NCBI GenBank assembly: GCA_014237395.1
Contig: JABZFP010000043.1
Span: forward strand, 157,314-221,313
DNA from: Desulfobacteraceae bacterium
Lineage (GTDB): Bacteria; Desulfobacterota; Desulfobacteria; Desulfobacterales; UBA5852
Direction of reading: 5' to 3'
Length of the DNA stretch: 64,000 nt
The position numbers and the translations under genes were made by a program. This document shows, one piece after another, positions 1-8,477 of the stretch. The notes beneath the pieces are model-generated. The model was not told where the DNA came from. It saw nothing but the letters and a program-made list of their open reading frames with translations, and did no database searches. Numbering within the stretch: the first letter of the stretch is position 1; every line of letters starts with the position of its first letter.

Positions 1-1
1 T

Positions 2-55
2 GGGGACGGGTTGGCAATGGTCGATCCGACCTGGTTGCAGCGCGGACCCGCTTGA
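2..55 (+). CDS. Possible 3' end of an upstream gene (partial)
   Basis: An open frame runs in from the left edge and stops with TGA at 53-55, giving a 17-residue tail that ends LQRGPA. It lies 50 bases before the phosphatase start on the same strand, so an upstream gene of the same operon is plausible. The fragment is too short to assign to a family, and chance openness cannot be excluded. Confidence 0.25.
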   Translation, partial: GDGLAMVDPTWLQRGPA

Positions 56-105
56 ACGATTCAGGCGACAACCAATACACCCGGACAGCATCCGATGGAG
101 GAGCC

Positions 106-882
106 ATGTATCACATCAAGTTTGACCACCAATCCGTCGTCGGCCATGTGCGTGACATCAACGAAGATGCCTATGCCGTCATGCATGGGAATGACGCCAG
201 TGGATCGCTGGCCGTTGTCTGTGACGGAATGGGGGGCGTGGCCGGCGGGGAAATCGCCAGCCGGATCGTCTGTGAAACCTTTTATGATTTTCCCATTTAC
301 CGGGACGGGATCAAACCCTTCAATGCCGGTTCCAACCGTCACCGGCTCGAACGGCTGATCCATGTCTCCAATGAAAAAATTCGCGATTTTGTCCGCCATC
401 ATCCCCGTTACAAAGGGATGGGCACCACGGTGTCGACCCTGCTTTTCCTCGAAGATAAAATCGTTATTGCCCACGTCGGGGATTCGCGCATCTATCGTCT
501 GCGTGACGGCGAACTCACGCTTCTGACCCGTGATCAGACATTGCGGGATCACCTGCTGCAAACCGGAAAGATTACCCCGGACGATGCGATTGGACATCCC
601 AGCGGGCATATCCTGCTGCAAGCGGTGGGGGCTTCGGCCCAGTTAGGCCGGATTCAGTCCCGTGTTGATGACCTGGCGGCAGGCGACCTGTTTTTGGTTT
701 GCTCGGATGGGCTCAGTGATTTTGTTCGCGATGCGGAGATCCACGATATTCTTTCGACCAGACCCTTTACCCAGGTATGCGACGATTTGGTGCAATTGGC
801 GCTGCAGCGCGGCGGCCATGACAACATCACGGTCATTACCGCCGCCGTGGCGGATGTTGCCATTCAACGCCAAGCCGCCTGA
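106..882 (+). CDS. PP2C-family serine/threonine protein phosphatase
   Basis: A single-domain, soluble PP2C phosphatase of 258 residues that removes phosphate from Ser/Thr residues using two metal ions. Visible motifs are RDINEDAY (16-23), the metal-binding DGMGG (40-44), GDSRIY (125-130), SDGLSD (200-205) and GHDNIT (237-242). These match the bacterial Stp/PrpC class in order and length. The ATG at 106 follows a GGAGGAG ribosome site; an upstream TTG at 52 in the same frame lacks one. Such enzymes usually oppose an Hanks-type kinase. The kinase seen in this window is 31 kb away, so the pair is not local unless the kinase lies left of the edge. Confidence 0.93.
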   Translation: MYHIKFDHQSVVGHVRDINEDAYAVMHGNDASGSLAVVCDGMGGVAGGEIASRIVCETFYDFPIYRDGIKPFNAGSNRHRLERLIHVSNEKIRDFVRHHPRYKGMGTTVSTLLFLEDKIVIAHVGDSRIYRLRDGELTLLTRDQTLRDHLLQTGKITPDDAIGHPSGHILLQAVGASAQLGRIQSRVDDLAAGDLFLVCSDGLSDFVRDAEIHDILSTRPFTQVCDDLVQLALQRGGHDNITVITAAVADVAIQRQAA

Positions 883-1223
883 TTCACCTCCCCCCTCCCG
901 CCACCAACACACTTGGCGTGCAAGAAATCTGAGGCGACATTCATCCCAATCACGGCTGATCGATGATGATTCGGCTTACCCGCCTCCTGACACCGAATGG
1001 CCAAGGCGTGATCCTTTTTCGATACGACCATGGCGGGTCGATTCCGTCCCGGCCTCCGGACCATCCCGAATTGTTACGTCTTCTGCGAGACCCTCAACTG
1101 TTGCCCCCTGGTTCCGGGGGATTCAGATTTTTTATTGTCCGGGACCACCGGGTATAGTAGCCTGGAGCAAATTTGGACTTACTGTAATAAAAGCCCACCC
1201 CAATTCATGAAGAGCGATTGCTT
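883..1223. other. Intergenic stretch, 341 bases
   Basis: No convincing gene is visible. A weak hairpin (five C:G pairs near 1104-1120) is followed after seven bases by a short T run, which could be a poor terminator for the phosphatase gene. A TATAGT hexamer at 1153-1158 could be a -10 for the downstream J-protein gene, but no good -35 sits at the right distance. Confidence 0.3.
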
Positions 1224-2036
1224 ATGGAAACAAAGGATTATTATCAGATATTAGGCGTTCCGCGAGATGCCACGGACAAGGCTGTCAAAGAGGCCTATCG
1301 GGAACTGGCGTTCAAGCATCACCCGGATCGCAACAAGGACAACCCGGATGCCATCGATCGCATGAAGGCGGTCAATGAAGCCTACGCTGTCTTATCCCAT
1401 CCGGATAAACGGCGGGAATATGACACCATGCGACAGCAGTTCGGTGCTTCCGCCTACAGCCAGTTTCGACAGCAGTATACGGACCAGGATATTTTTTCCG
1501 GGTCGGACATATTCCGGATCTTTGAAGAGATGACCCGTATGCATGGATTCAGACGCTCTGAAGATGTCTTCAGGGAATTCTACGGATCCGGCTATCGCAC
1601 CTTCAGCGGTCGGCGTCCCGGCATGCTGTTTAAAGGATTTGTTTTTACCGGAACCGGACCGGGCAGAGGACGCCGTCGCGGTGCCGCCTTGCCCGGTGGT
1701 CGTGGCTTCGGTCGTCTGGCGCGTCATATGATGGAGCGTCTGGCCGGGGTGACCCTGCCCCAGGCGGGAGAGGATGCGGAAGATACCATTCGGCTGACAC
1801 CTGAAAAGGCCCAGCAGGGCGGACCGTACGCTTATTACGAACGCAAACAGAAGAAAAAACTGGTCGTCAAAATTCCTCCCGGCGTTCGTCAGGGACAGCG
1901 CATCCGCTTGGCGGGCATGGGGGGGACGGGTCGCGGCGGCGGACCGCCGGGGGATCTTTACCTGCGGGTTGAGATCGCACGGCCGCTTCTATCCCGATTG
2001 CGCTCACGCTTTAAACGCTGGCTGCCAGGGCCGTGA
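1224..2036 (+). CDS. DnaJ-domain co-chaperone without zinc finger
   Basis: A 270-residue J-domain protein. Residues 1-70 form the J domain, with the HPD signature (residues 33-35) that stimulates the DnaK ATPase. A Gly/Arg-rich linker follows. Residues about 165-250 resemble the DnaJ C-terminal substrate domain (PPGVRQGQRIRLAGMG). The CXXCXGXG zinc-finger repeats of true DnaJ are absent, so this is closer to the CbpA/DjlA-like class than to the main DnaJ. The ATG at 1224 is preferred; an in-frame TTG lies two codons upstream. No dnaK or grpE is adjacent. Confidence 0.85.
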   Translation: METKDYYQILGVPRDATDKAVKEAYRELAFKHHPDRNKDNPDAIDRMKAVNEAYAVLSHPDKRREYDTMRQQFGASAYSQFRQQYTDQDIFSGSDIFRIFEEMTRMHGFRRSEDVFREFYGSGYRTFSGRRPGMLFKGFVFTGTGPGRGRRRGAALPGGRGFGRLARHMMERLAGVTLPQAGEDAEDTIRLTPEKAQQGGPYAYYERKQKKKLVVKIPPGVRQGQRIRLAGMGGTGRGGGPPGDLYLRVEIARPLLSRLRSRFKRWLPGP

Positions 2037-2145
2037 AGTAACTTTTCTCTCTGCCGACGGTGATGACGCACGGGGAAATAGCGTCGTCCTCGTCACGCAA
2101 ATCCCGCCCGGAAACGGGGGCCTATAGAACAGGAGGGAACTCGAA

Positions 2146-2889
2146 ATGGATATTCTGCGGGGCATCCAGTTAAATTTTCGCGGACTGCTGCTTGGACTGA
2201 GGACCCCACGGCTTCTCTTGCTGGGCCTGCTCCGTTTTCTGGCCTTCCTTGTGATCGGTGTGGGGGCTGCTATGGTTTTCTTCGCCTACCATCAGGATAT
2301 CATCCAGTTGATCTGGGCCAAACCGGAGAGCCTCTGGGTGCTGTGGCTGTGGTATCTGGCCGCCTGGCTGCTGTCGCTGGTTCTTTTGGCCCTGACATCC
2401 GTTCTGGGCTATTTTGTCTGTCAGGTCATGTTTTGTGTGGTTATCATGGACCAGATGTCGCGCATTACAGAGCGGCTAATCACCGGTGAGGAGAAAAAGC
2501 CAACCGCCCAATCTTTTGCGGCCCAACTGGCGTACCTCATCCGACAGGAAATTCCGCGCACAATCATTCCCGTGTTGGTGACGCTGATGATCATGGGAAT
2601 TGGGTGGTTGACCCCGTTAGGTCCGTTCCTCTCGATTGCCGGGCCACTGGCCGCCGTCATGTTCCTGGCCTGGGACAATACCGATTTACTTCCTGCGCGA
2701 CAATTTTATCCATTCGCGGAACGCTTCCGTATGTTTCGACGGCGACTGCTATTCCATCTGGGATTCGGTCTGCCGTTTCTGATCCCCCTGGTGAATGTTC
2801 TGCTGCTGTCATTCGCGCCGGTCGGTGCCACGCTTTACCAAATTGAAAAAGGAAACGCTGCGGCTGGTGATCCGGCTGCGCTTGATTGA
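2146..2889 (+). CDS. EI24-domain (CysZ-like) membrane protein
   Basis: A 247-residue, strongly hydrophobic protein with about five to six membrane segments (near residues 28-48, 62-85, 90-105, 140-160, 163-180 and 205-230). The pattern and the motif of a paired helix followed by a long amphipathic linker resemble the EI24/CysZ family. CysZ members move sulfate, but most EI24 proteins have no known substrate. The ATG follows AGGAGGG at a normal distance. It sits alone between the J-protein and a convergent transporter. Assignment rests on overall pattern, so substrate is unknown. Confidence 0.7.
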   Translation: MDILRGIQLNFRGLLLGLRTPRLLLLGLLRFLAFLVIGVGAAMVFFAYHQDIIQLIWAKPESLWVLWLWYLAAWLLSLVLLALTSVLGYFVCQVMFCVVIMDQMSRITERLITGEEKKPTAQSFAAQLAYLIRQEIPRTIIPVLVTLMIMGIGWLTPLGPFLSIAGPLAAVMFLAWDNTDLLPARQFYPFAERFRMFRRRLLFHLGFGLPFLIPLVNVLLLSFAPVGATLYQIEKGNAAAGDPAALD

Positions 2890-2920
2890 CGATCTGTTCT
2901 TTCGCGCGGAAATGGTGGGT

Positions 2921-4246
2921 TCAATGTCTGGGCCGGTGACGGCCGAATAGCGTTTCGTGCTTTGCCGAATGGTTGTTTCGCGGCATCATCAGAAATACCA
3001 ATACGACCAGGAGCGCGAATCCGGCGAGGGTGATAAGGACAGCCGCAATATAGGACCAGCGGTAGGCTGTTTCGGCCGCATATCCAAGGTGCAGCAGGAC
3101 ATCGACCAGCGGTCCGGCAACCAGGGTGCCGGCCAGTCCCCAGCTGAGAAAGAAGGTCGCATTGAACAATCCAAAACGCCGCCCTCGCTGTGCAGCGGGG
3201 ATAAGCACGGAGGCGAAGGCATACGACGATGCCACGATGATGCTCTCGGCGCATCCCTTGAGAAAACTACCGACGTAGATCAGGCTCAAATTGGAAGCGG
3301 TTGCGAAAATCAGCAGATAGGCAACCCCCATCAGTGTTCCCAGCAATACACTGGGGCCATTGCCGATTCTCAAGACAATGCCGCCGACGGCCAAGCCGCT
3401 TAGAATCATGGCGATGGATTCCGTGTTGACGATAGTGCTCAGGGTGCGGCTGGTGACCGCAAAGCCGCTATCCAAAAAGAGATATTGGGCCTGGATAATG
3501 ACAACGGAATTCCGGCCGAAATTGATCAATGCCATTGCGATCAGGAAGATCCCAAACCAGTGGGCTGATCGGCTATAGGCCGCTGGATCGGTGGTAGGAT
3601 AGGTCTCTCCCGCCGGCGTGGCGCCGCCTTCCGGGAGGGCCAGTAGCGGAATGGTCGATACGAACATGACACCGGCGGCCACAAAGAAAAGCGCCCCGTG
3701 TTCAAATCCCCATCCTTCGTAATAGCGTCCTAATCCATCATAGAGAAGCCCCCCGATCCATACGCCGGCGATCCGTCCGATAGCACCGGCACTTGTCAAT
3801 TTGCCCTGCACGGCACCACGTTTTTCCGGTGGATAGAGATCTGATATCAACGCACTCCATCCAATGTTTGACATGGACCAGAATATTTCGACAATGGTCA
3901 GTCCGAAGATGATGACATAGGCCATCGTGCGGTGATTTTCCGGCAGGGTATGCACAAACCAAACGGCCAGTGTCCCGACGCCGCCTAAGATTTCACCCCA
4001 AAAAATCAATGTGCGGCGCAACTGGTAGCGGTCCGAGAGGCGTCCCCACAGGGTTGCCTGAAAAATGATATTCGCCAGCATGGGCAGCGTGGCGAATAGG
4101 GTTGTTTCCGTTACGCTGAGATTTAGGAAATAGCGCAGGTAGACGGAAAGATAGGCATAGAACATCCCCCGACGGAACATGGCCAGGATTTGAAAGGATG
4201 AGACGCCGAAAAAACGTCTGCTGGAAAGGGAAAACAAATGCGGCAT
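2921..4246 (-). CDS. Major facilitator superfamily transporter
   Basis: A 441-residue inner-membrane carrier with about 12 membrane segments. The loop after the second segment reads GRLSDRYQLRR, matching the MFS signature G-x-x-x-D-R-x-x-R-R. The same-family loop recurs after the midpoint. A central hydrophilic loop (about residues 205-225) separates the two halves. The start ATG follows CCGGAG. Nothing nearby indicates a substrate. It is convergent with the EI24 gene, with only 31 bases between them, and divergent from the Pal-like lipoprotein gene. Confidence 0.88.
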   Translation of the reverse strand: MPHLFSLSSRRFFGVSSFQILAMFRRGMFYAYLSVYLRYFLNLSVTETTLFATLPMLANIIFQATLWGRLSDRYQLRRTLIFWGEILGGVGTLAVWFVHTLPENHRTMAYVIIFGLTIVEIFWSMSNIGWSALISDLYPPEKRGAVQGKLTSAGAIGRIAGVWIGGLLYDGLGRYYEGWGFEHGALFFVAAGVMFVSTIPLLALPEGGATPAGETYPTTDPAAYSRSAHWFGIFLIAMALINFGRNSVVIIQAQYLFLDSGFAVTSRTLSTIVNTESIAMILSGLAVGGIVLRIGNGPSVLLGTLMGVAYLLIFATASNLSLIYVGSFLKGCAESIIVASSYAFASVLIPAAQRGRRFGLFNATFFLSWGLAGTLVAGPLVDVLLHLGYAAETAYRWSYIAAVLITLAGFALLVVLVFLMMPRNNHSAKHETLFGRHRPRH

Positions 4247-4516
4247 GAGCGTTGATCTCCGGAAGCGGGAAATGTCGTTCTATAGGGTATTTGGGATGCA
4301 ACATCAAGCCATAAACCATTGCCGATCGAGACGTTTCGACCGTGGTCGGAACCGCCATGAGCGTCAAGTGCGCTGTCGCTGTTTACGGGAGGCCTTTGGC
4401 TTTTCGGGTTGACTGTCGGGAGGTTTAAGCATATGAAAATGAAAGGATTCCAAGCAAAATCAACCTGTGCTATGAGCTTTTTATCTTCGAACGCGACAAG
4501 GATCAAAGGGGGAAAG

Positions 4517-5086
4517 ATGCGGAGAACATTACTGGCGTGGCGAATTGTTGTGGTTGCAGGACTGATGCTGTTCGCCCTCAGCGCCTGTGCCAGTCGGCAA
4601 ACGACCGCCCCGACCATGACGGACAATCAAACCACGGCACCATCGTCGGAAATTTCCAATGAAGAAGCTCTCGCCCGGCAGCAGGCGCTGGAAGAACAAC
4701 AGCGCCAGGATGAAGCTGACCGGCGGCAGTTCGAAAGCGAACGCAACCGCTTTGTCTATGAAGATATCTTTTTTGCGCGCAATCAATATCGCCTGGATGA
4801 GAATGCCCGCCGCGAAATGGAGTGGAAGGCCGCCTGGCTGCTGACCTATCCGGATATCAAGGTGCTGATTGAAGGGCACTGCGACGAGGGCGGACGGCCG
4901 GAAGACAACCTGGCGCTCGGCATGCGCCGGGCGGGCGAAGTGCAGAGCTTCTTTTTACGCCACGGTATTGCCCGGGAGCGGCTTACCGCCATCAGCTACG
5001 GCAAGGAACGGCCGGTAGCGACCGGTGAGGGTGAAGAAGTAAGGGCCAAAAACAGACGCGTCCGCACGATTATTGTAGACGAATAA
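4517..5086 (+). CDS. pal: Pal-like OmpA-domain lipoprotein
   Basis: A 189-residue outer-membrane lipoprotein. The signal peptide ends in the lipobox LSAC, with the lipidated Cys at residue 24. A charged, probably coiled linker (50-80) precedes an OmpA-type peptidoglycan-binding domain (about 85-189) with EGHCDEGG and NRRVRTIIVDE. The family tethers the outer membrane to peptidoglycan, usually as part of Tol-Pal. The start at 4517 is supported by an AAAGGGGGAAAG ribosome site and by the signal peptide; the reading frame is open for another 108 bases upstream without one. No tolB, tolA or tolQ is adjacent, so it could be a Pal paralogue and not the Tol-linked copy. Confidence 0.85.
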   Translation: MRRTLLAWRIVVVAGLMLFALSACASRQTTAPTMTDNQTTAPSSEISNEEALARQQALEEQQRQDEADRRQFESERNRFVYEDIFFARNQYRLDENARREMEWKAAWLLTYPDIKVLIEGHCDEGGRPEDNLALGMRRAGEVQSFFLRHGIARERLTAISYGKERPVATGEGEEVRAKNRRVRTIIVDE

Positions 5087-5284
5087 ATGCCTGGAGCGCA
5101 CGGCGGCTGGAACGGTCGCGTGCGCTGCCGTCAGCCCATCCCCATGAACAATCTTGCCGGCCATCGTGTTTCACACTTTTGGAAATCCCACCGAAAGTGT
5201 GCGGTGGCCGGTTTCGGTGGCGCCTCCCCGTGCCGCCTGTTTTAACGACCCGTCTCAACACCCACCCTGATGAGGATTCCCGGT

Positions 5285-5401
5285 ATGACCACTTTGGATC
5301 AGGTTTGCTTCATGACGGATTGCGTCCGGTTGACGACAAACGGTCGTCTTCGCGGTGCGCCGCAGAGTTGCGCGGCATTTGATATGCTCAAGCGCGATTG
5401 A
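5285..5401 (+). CDS. Candidate small protein, 38 residues
   Basis: A short frame begins with ATG 10 bases after GATGAGGA, a reasonable ribosome site, and encodes 38 residues with three cysteines (8, 13 and 29) and a basic C-terminus. It overlaps the 3' end of the convergent LOG gene by 14 bases. I recognise no family. Support is limited to the ribosome site and uninterrupted frame in an otherwise empty 300-base gap, so this is tentative. Confidence 0.3.
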   Translation: MTTLDQVCFMTDCVRLTTNGRLRGAPQSCAAFDMLKRD

Positions 5402-6446
5402 TGGCGTCGATAAGGTCCTTGAGGCGTGCGAAGGTGGTGCGGTTAAAGTCAATGATCAGGCGGGGCAGGGAGGCCAAATCCGGATCGTCGGCTTCCTGGG
5501 GCAGGGCCGGGCCCTGACGGAAAGCGCCGCCCGGGGTCAACAGATCGCTGAATTTCTGACGGATCGTTTGCATGGTCCGGTCGGAAAGCGGGGTCTGCAT
5601 GCGGATAACCAAGCGGGAATCGACGTAGCGCATGCTGTGGTAGCGATAGTAGAAGCGTTCGATGGCCTGCAGAACGTCCGGAATACGGTCGGTGATCTGA
5701 AACAGGTTCAGGTCCTCGGGGCGGATAAAATGACACGATGCCAGGTTGTCCTCTAAAAAACGTCGCCACTCCTGCCAGTAATGGCTGCCGGGGATGTCCA
5801 CCATGATCACCGGCAGGGGGGCGTGTTTGCCGGTCTGGGACAAGGTAAGGGTTTCCATGCCCTCGTCGAGCGTGCCGAATCCGCCCGGGAATACCACGAC
5901 CGCGTCGGCCTCTTTCAGAAAGGCAACTTTGCGATTGAAAAAGTATTTGTAGTTGATGTGGCGAGGATTGCCTTCCACCACCGGGTTGGGTTTTTGTTCG
6001 AAGGGCAGGCGAATATTGATGCCGAAAGAGTGTTCCGCTCCGGCCCCTTCGTTGACCGCCTGCATGATACCGGGCCCGCCGCCGGTAATGACCATGTAGC
6101 CACGATCGGCCAATTGCCGGCCGAGATCCCGGGCCATCCGGAAGGCCTGTGTTTCGGGGGCCGTGCGGGCCGATCCGAATACGGAAACTTTGCGGATATG
6201 ACGATACGGCCCGAAAATTTTAGCGGTAAAGCGCATTTCTTTCAGGGATGTATTCATTAACTTCAAGTCCGCTTTTTCGTCATTCTCCTGGCCGGCCTTG
6301 AGGGCCGCCAGAATCAATTCGCGGACCAATCCGGGCTGTTTGATACCACCTACCATGGTCATTAAGTGATCGATGGCGGTGTCGGCCGGTCCGTTGGTCG
6401 GGGTGAAATGCAGTTCCATTCTGTCGGTCAGGTCCTCGATGCCCAT
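5388..6446 (-). CDS. LOG-family nucleotide 5'-monophosphate hydrolase
   Basis: A 352-residue cytosolic protein with a Rossmann-like lysine-decarboxylase-like (LOG) domain. Key motifs are TGGGPGIMQAVNEGA (121-135) and PGGFGTLDE (188-196), the phosphate-binding and catalytic signatures of cytokinin-activating LOG proteins and of the bacterial pyrimidine/purine nucleotide nucleosidase PpnN. It has about 80 extra residues at the N-terminus and a C-terminal helical extension compared with minimal LOG proteins of about 190 residues, which is nearer to the longer bacterial nucleosidases. The start ATG follows AAGGA. True lysine decarboxylase activity is not expected. Confidence 0.85.
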   Translation of the reverse strand: MGIEDLTDRMELHFTPTNGPADTAIDHLMTMVGGIKQPGLVRELILAALKAGQENDEKADLKLMNTSLKEMRFTAKIFGPYRHIRKVSVFGSARTAPETQAFRMARDLGRQLADRGYMVITGGGPGIMQAVNEGAGAEHSFGINIRLPFEQKPNPVVEGNPRHINYKYFFNRKVAFLKEADAVVVFPGGFGTLDEGMETLTLSQTGKHAPLPVIMVDIPGSHYWQEWRRFLEDNLASCHFIRPEDLNLFQITDRIPDVLQAIERFYYRYHSMRYVDSRLVIRMQTPLSDRTMQTIRQKFSDLLTPGGAFRQGPALPQEADDPDLASLPRLIIDFNRTTFARLKDLIDAINRA

Positions 6447-6781
6447 AGCAGGTCCTTGTTCATGGTCGGTCGGCTTGTTTTTGCCCTCAGCGCTTGCCGA
6501 TGCCGCGGATGTCCTTAGATTTGATCTTGTTGATCATGCCGTTCGTCTCGTCGATGGCCGCTATTCGATTTCCGGTGACCGTCGATATAAAGTGTAAAAG
6601 TGCAACGTGCTATGATGATTGTCAATATCAAGATAATTTTCGGTGTATTACGTAAGGTATCAAGGGGCCTGGCGACCAACTGACAATCTACTGTAACCGT
6701 ATGACTTGGTCCTGCAGCGCTCTAAAACAAATGGTTGCCCAAGTTGCCTGCGCCGGTGAATCTCCCGGGGAAAGCCGTTGA
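6447..6781. other. Intergenic stretch between divergent genes, 335 bases
   Basis: This region must hold the promoters of the leftward LOG gene and the rightward SpoIIE-type phosphatase. On the minus strand a perfect TTGACA occurs near 6622-6627, but no good -10 lies 16-18 bases from it. A 16-codon minus-strand frame (6487-6537) is visible but has no clear ribosome site. Confidence 0.3.
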
Positions 6782-8401
6782 ATGCAAAAGATCGTTCCCA
6801 GCATGTTTAAATTTTTCACGGCCGTCCTTTCGCGCCGTATCGTTTTGTGGGTGTTTGTCAGTGTGATTGCCATCGAGACGATCATCTTCTTTCCGTCCCT
6901 GCGCAATCGCGAACGTGAATTGCTGACCCAGCTGAAAAGCCTATCCGCGGCCAAAATTGAAGTGATGATGAAGACCGAGCCGGGTCATTTGTCGGGCGAG
7001 GAGTTCCTCGCCCGTGTTCGGCTGCTGTTGTTGGATGACGTCATTATCGGCGCTGCCCTGTATCGCTTGGACGGGTCGCGCGTGGGGGCCGTGGGAGAGC
7101 CCCCGGAACTGGTTTTTACCGAATCGACAGCGCACCTCCGTGATAAGATCGATCGGCTGGCAAACCGTTATGATGTGGTCTGCCTGGGGCAGGGTGAGCG
7201 AAAAATGAATGTCCTCGTGGTCCGTCACGACACGACGACGGTGCGCAGCGCACTTTATGCCTTTTTCGTTCGAATCGTGGGGCTCGTTATCATCATTTCC
7301 GTGGTGGTCACCCTGGGGGCGATGATGGCCTTGGGGCCGATTGTGGTATCGCCCATTCTCAAACTAAGGCGCGATTTGCTTGCCGCCGGGGAGGCTGTCA
7401 GCCGCGATGCGCCGGCCCCCAAGTTTTATGCGGCGAAGGTGCAGCGGTCCGATGAACTCGGAGAGGTCATCGCGGCTTTCCAGCGCATGTTCGGGCAGAT
7501 CAACGAAGCCATCAGCCACCGGAAAGCGGCCGAGCATCAGCTCCGCGATACCCTGCATCAATTGGAGGGGTATTCCCAGGCGATGAAAAAGGAACTGGAC
7601 AAGGGCCGCGAAATACAGAAAAACTTTCTACCCGAGCGATTGCTGGAATTTCCGGGATGGGAACTTTCCGCCCATTTTAAACCGGCGCGTCAGGTGGCAG
7701 GTGATTATTACGATGTGTTCCGGCTCCCCGGCAACCGTCTGGGCCTGGTCATAGCGGATGTCTGCGACAAAGGCGTCGGGGCCGCATTGTTCATGGCCCT
7801 TTTTCGAAGCCTGATCCGTATTTTTTCCGGTCAGTTTGAGGTTAACGGCGGCAGCTGTCCGGGACACGATTTGCCCATGGAAATCACCGTGGAGGCATCC
7901 GACGCATCCAACGCGGCTGAAGCGGATCTTGAAGTTTTACAGGCCGTCATTCATACCAACCGCTATGTGGCCAGTAACCATGGTGACCTGGGGATGTTCG
8001 CGACCTTGTTTTTCGGTGTGTTGGACATTCAAACTGGTCGCCTGGCCTACATCAACGCCGGCCATGACCCGCTGTTTCTGCTGCATCCGCAGGGTGGCGT
8101 GCAGGATCAGCTCGATGCAACCGGACCGGCCGTGGGGATTTCGGCCAATGCCACGTTCACCGTTCGTCACGCCACCATCCGGACGGGGGAGACCTTGTTC
8201 AGTTATACCGATGGCATCCCCGAGGCAACCTCCGACACGGGTGAATTTTTCGGGCGACAGCGCCTTACGCAATATTTGGAAGAATCCACAAGATCGGCGG
8301 CGGACCTGGTGACAACCATTGCCGATGCGGTATCCGCCCATACCGGTGAGGCCGAACAATTCGACGATATTACCATTCTCGCGGTGCGGCGCAACGGGTA
8401 G
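6782..8401 (+). CDS. Membrane-anchored SpoIIE-type PP2C phosphatase with HAMP domain
   Basis: A 539-residue signalling phosphatase. A membrane helix (about 18-38) is followed by an extracytoplasmic sensor region (40-150), a second helix (about 160-188), a HAMP segment (188-245), a short coiled coil and a SpoIIE/RsbU PP2C domain (about 270-539). Catalytic-domain motifs are AGDYYDVFRL, IADVCDKGVGAALFMAL, YINAGHDPLFLL, SYTDGIPEA and FDDITILAVR. The domain carries a polar insertion of about 35 residues after the RIFSG helix. The family dephosphorylates anti-anti-sigma factors in partner-switching cascades. No STAS or HATPase partner gene is adjacent. The ATG follows GGGGAAAG. Confidence 0.92.
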   Translation: MQKIVPSMFKFFTAVLSRRIVLWVFVSVIAIETIIFFPSLRNRERELLTQLKSLSAAKIEVMMKTEPGHLSGEEFLARVRLLLLDDVIIGAALYRLDGSRVGAVGEPPELVFTESTAHLRDKIDRLANRYDVVCLGQGERKMNVLVVRHDTTTVRSALYAFFVRIVGLVIIISVVVTLGAMMALGPIVVSPILKLRRDLLAAGEAVSRDAPAPKFYAAKVQRSDELGEVIAAFQRMFGQINEAISHRKAAEHQLRDTLHQLEGYSQAMKKELDKGREIQKNFLPERLLEFPGWELSAHFKPARQVAGDYYDVFRLPGNRLGLVIADVCDKGVGAALFMALFRSLIRIFSGQFEVNGGSCPGHDLPMEITVEASDASNAAEADLEVLQAVIHTNRYVASNHGDLGMFATLFFGVLDIQTGRLAYINAGHDPLFLLHPQGGVQDQLDATGPAVGISANATFTVRHATIRTGETLFSYTDGIPEATSDTGEFFGRQRLTQYLEESTRSAADLVTTIADAVSAHTGEAEQFDDITILAVRRNG

Positions 8402-8477
8402 CCGGCAGTGTTCATATCCAGGGAATGCAGCCACCCTCCCCATTGCGCCGCCGCATCGCAGCAGCGCTTGGAAAGGG

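Noticed and set aside
6487..6537. A 16-residue minus-strand frame upstream of the LOG gene
   Set aside because: It lacks a ribosome site and is too short to support without conservation.
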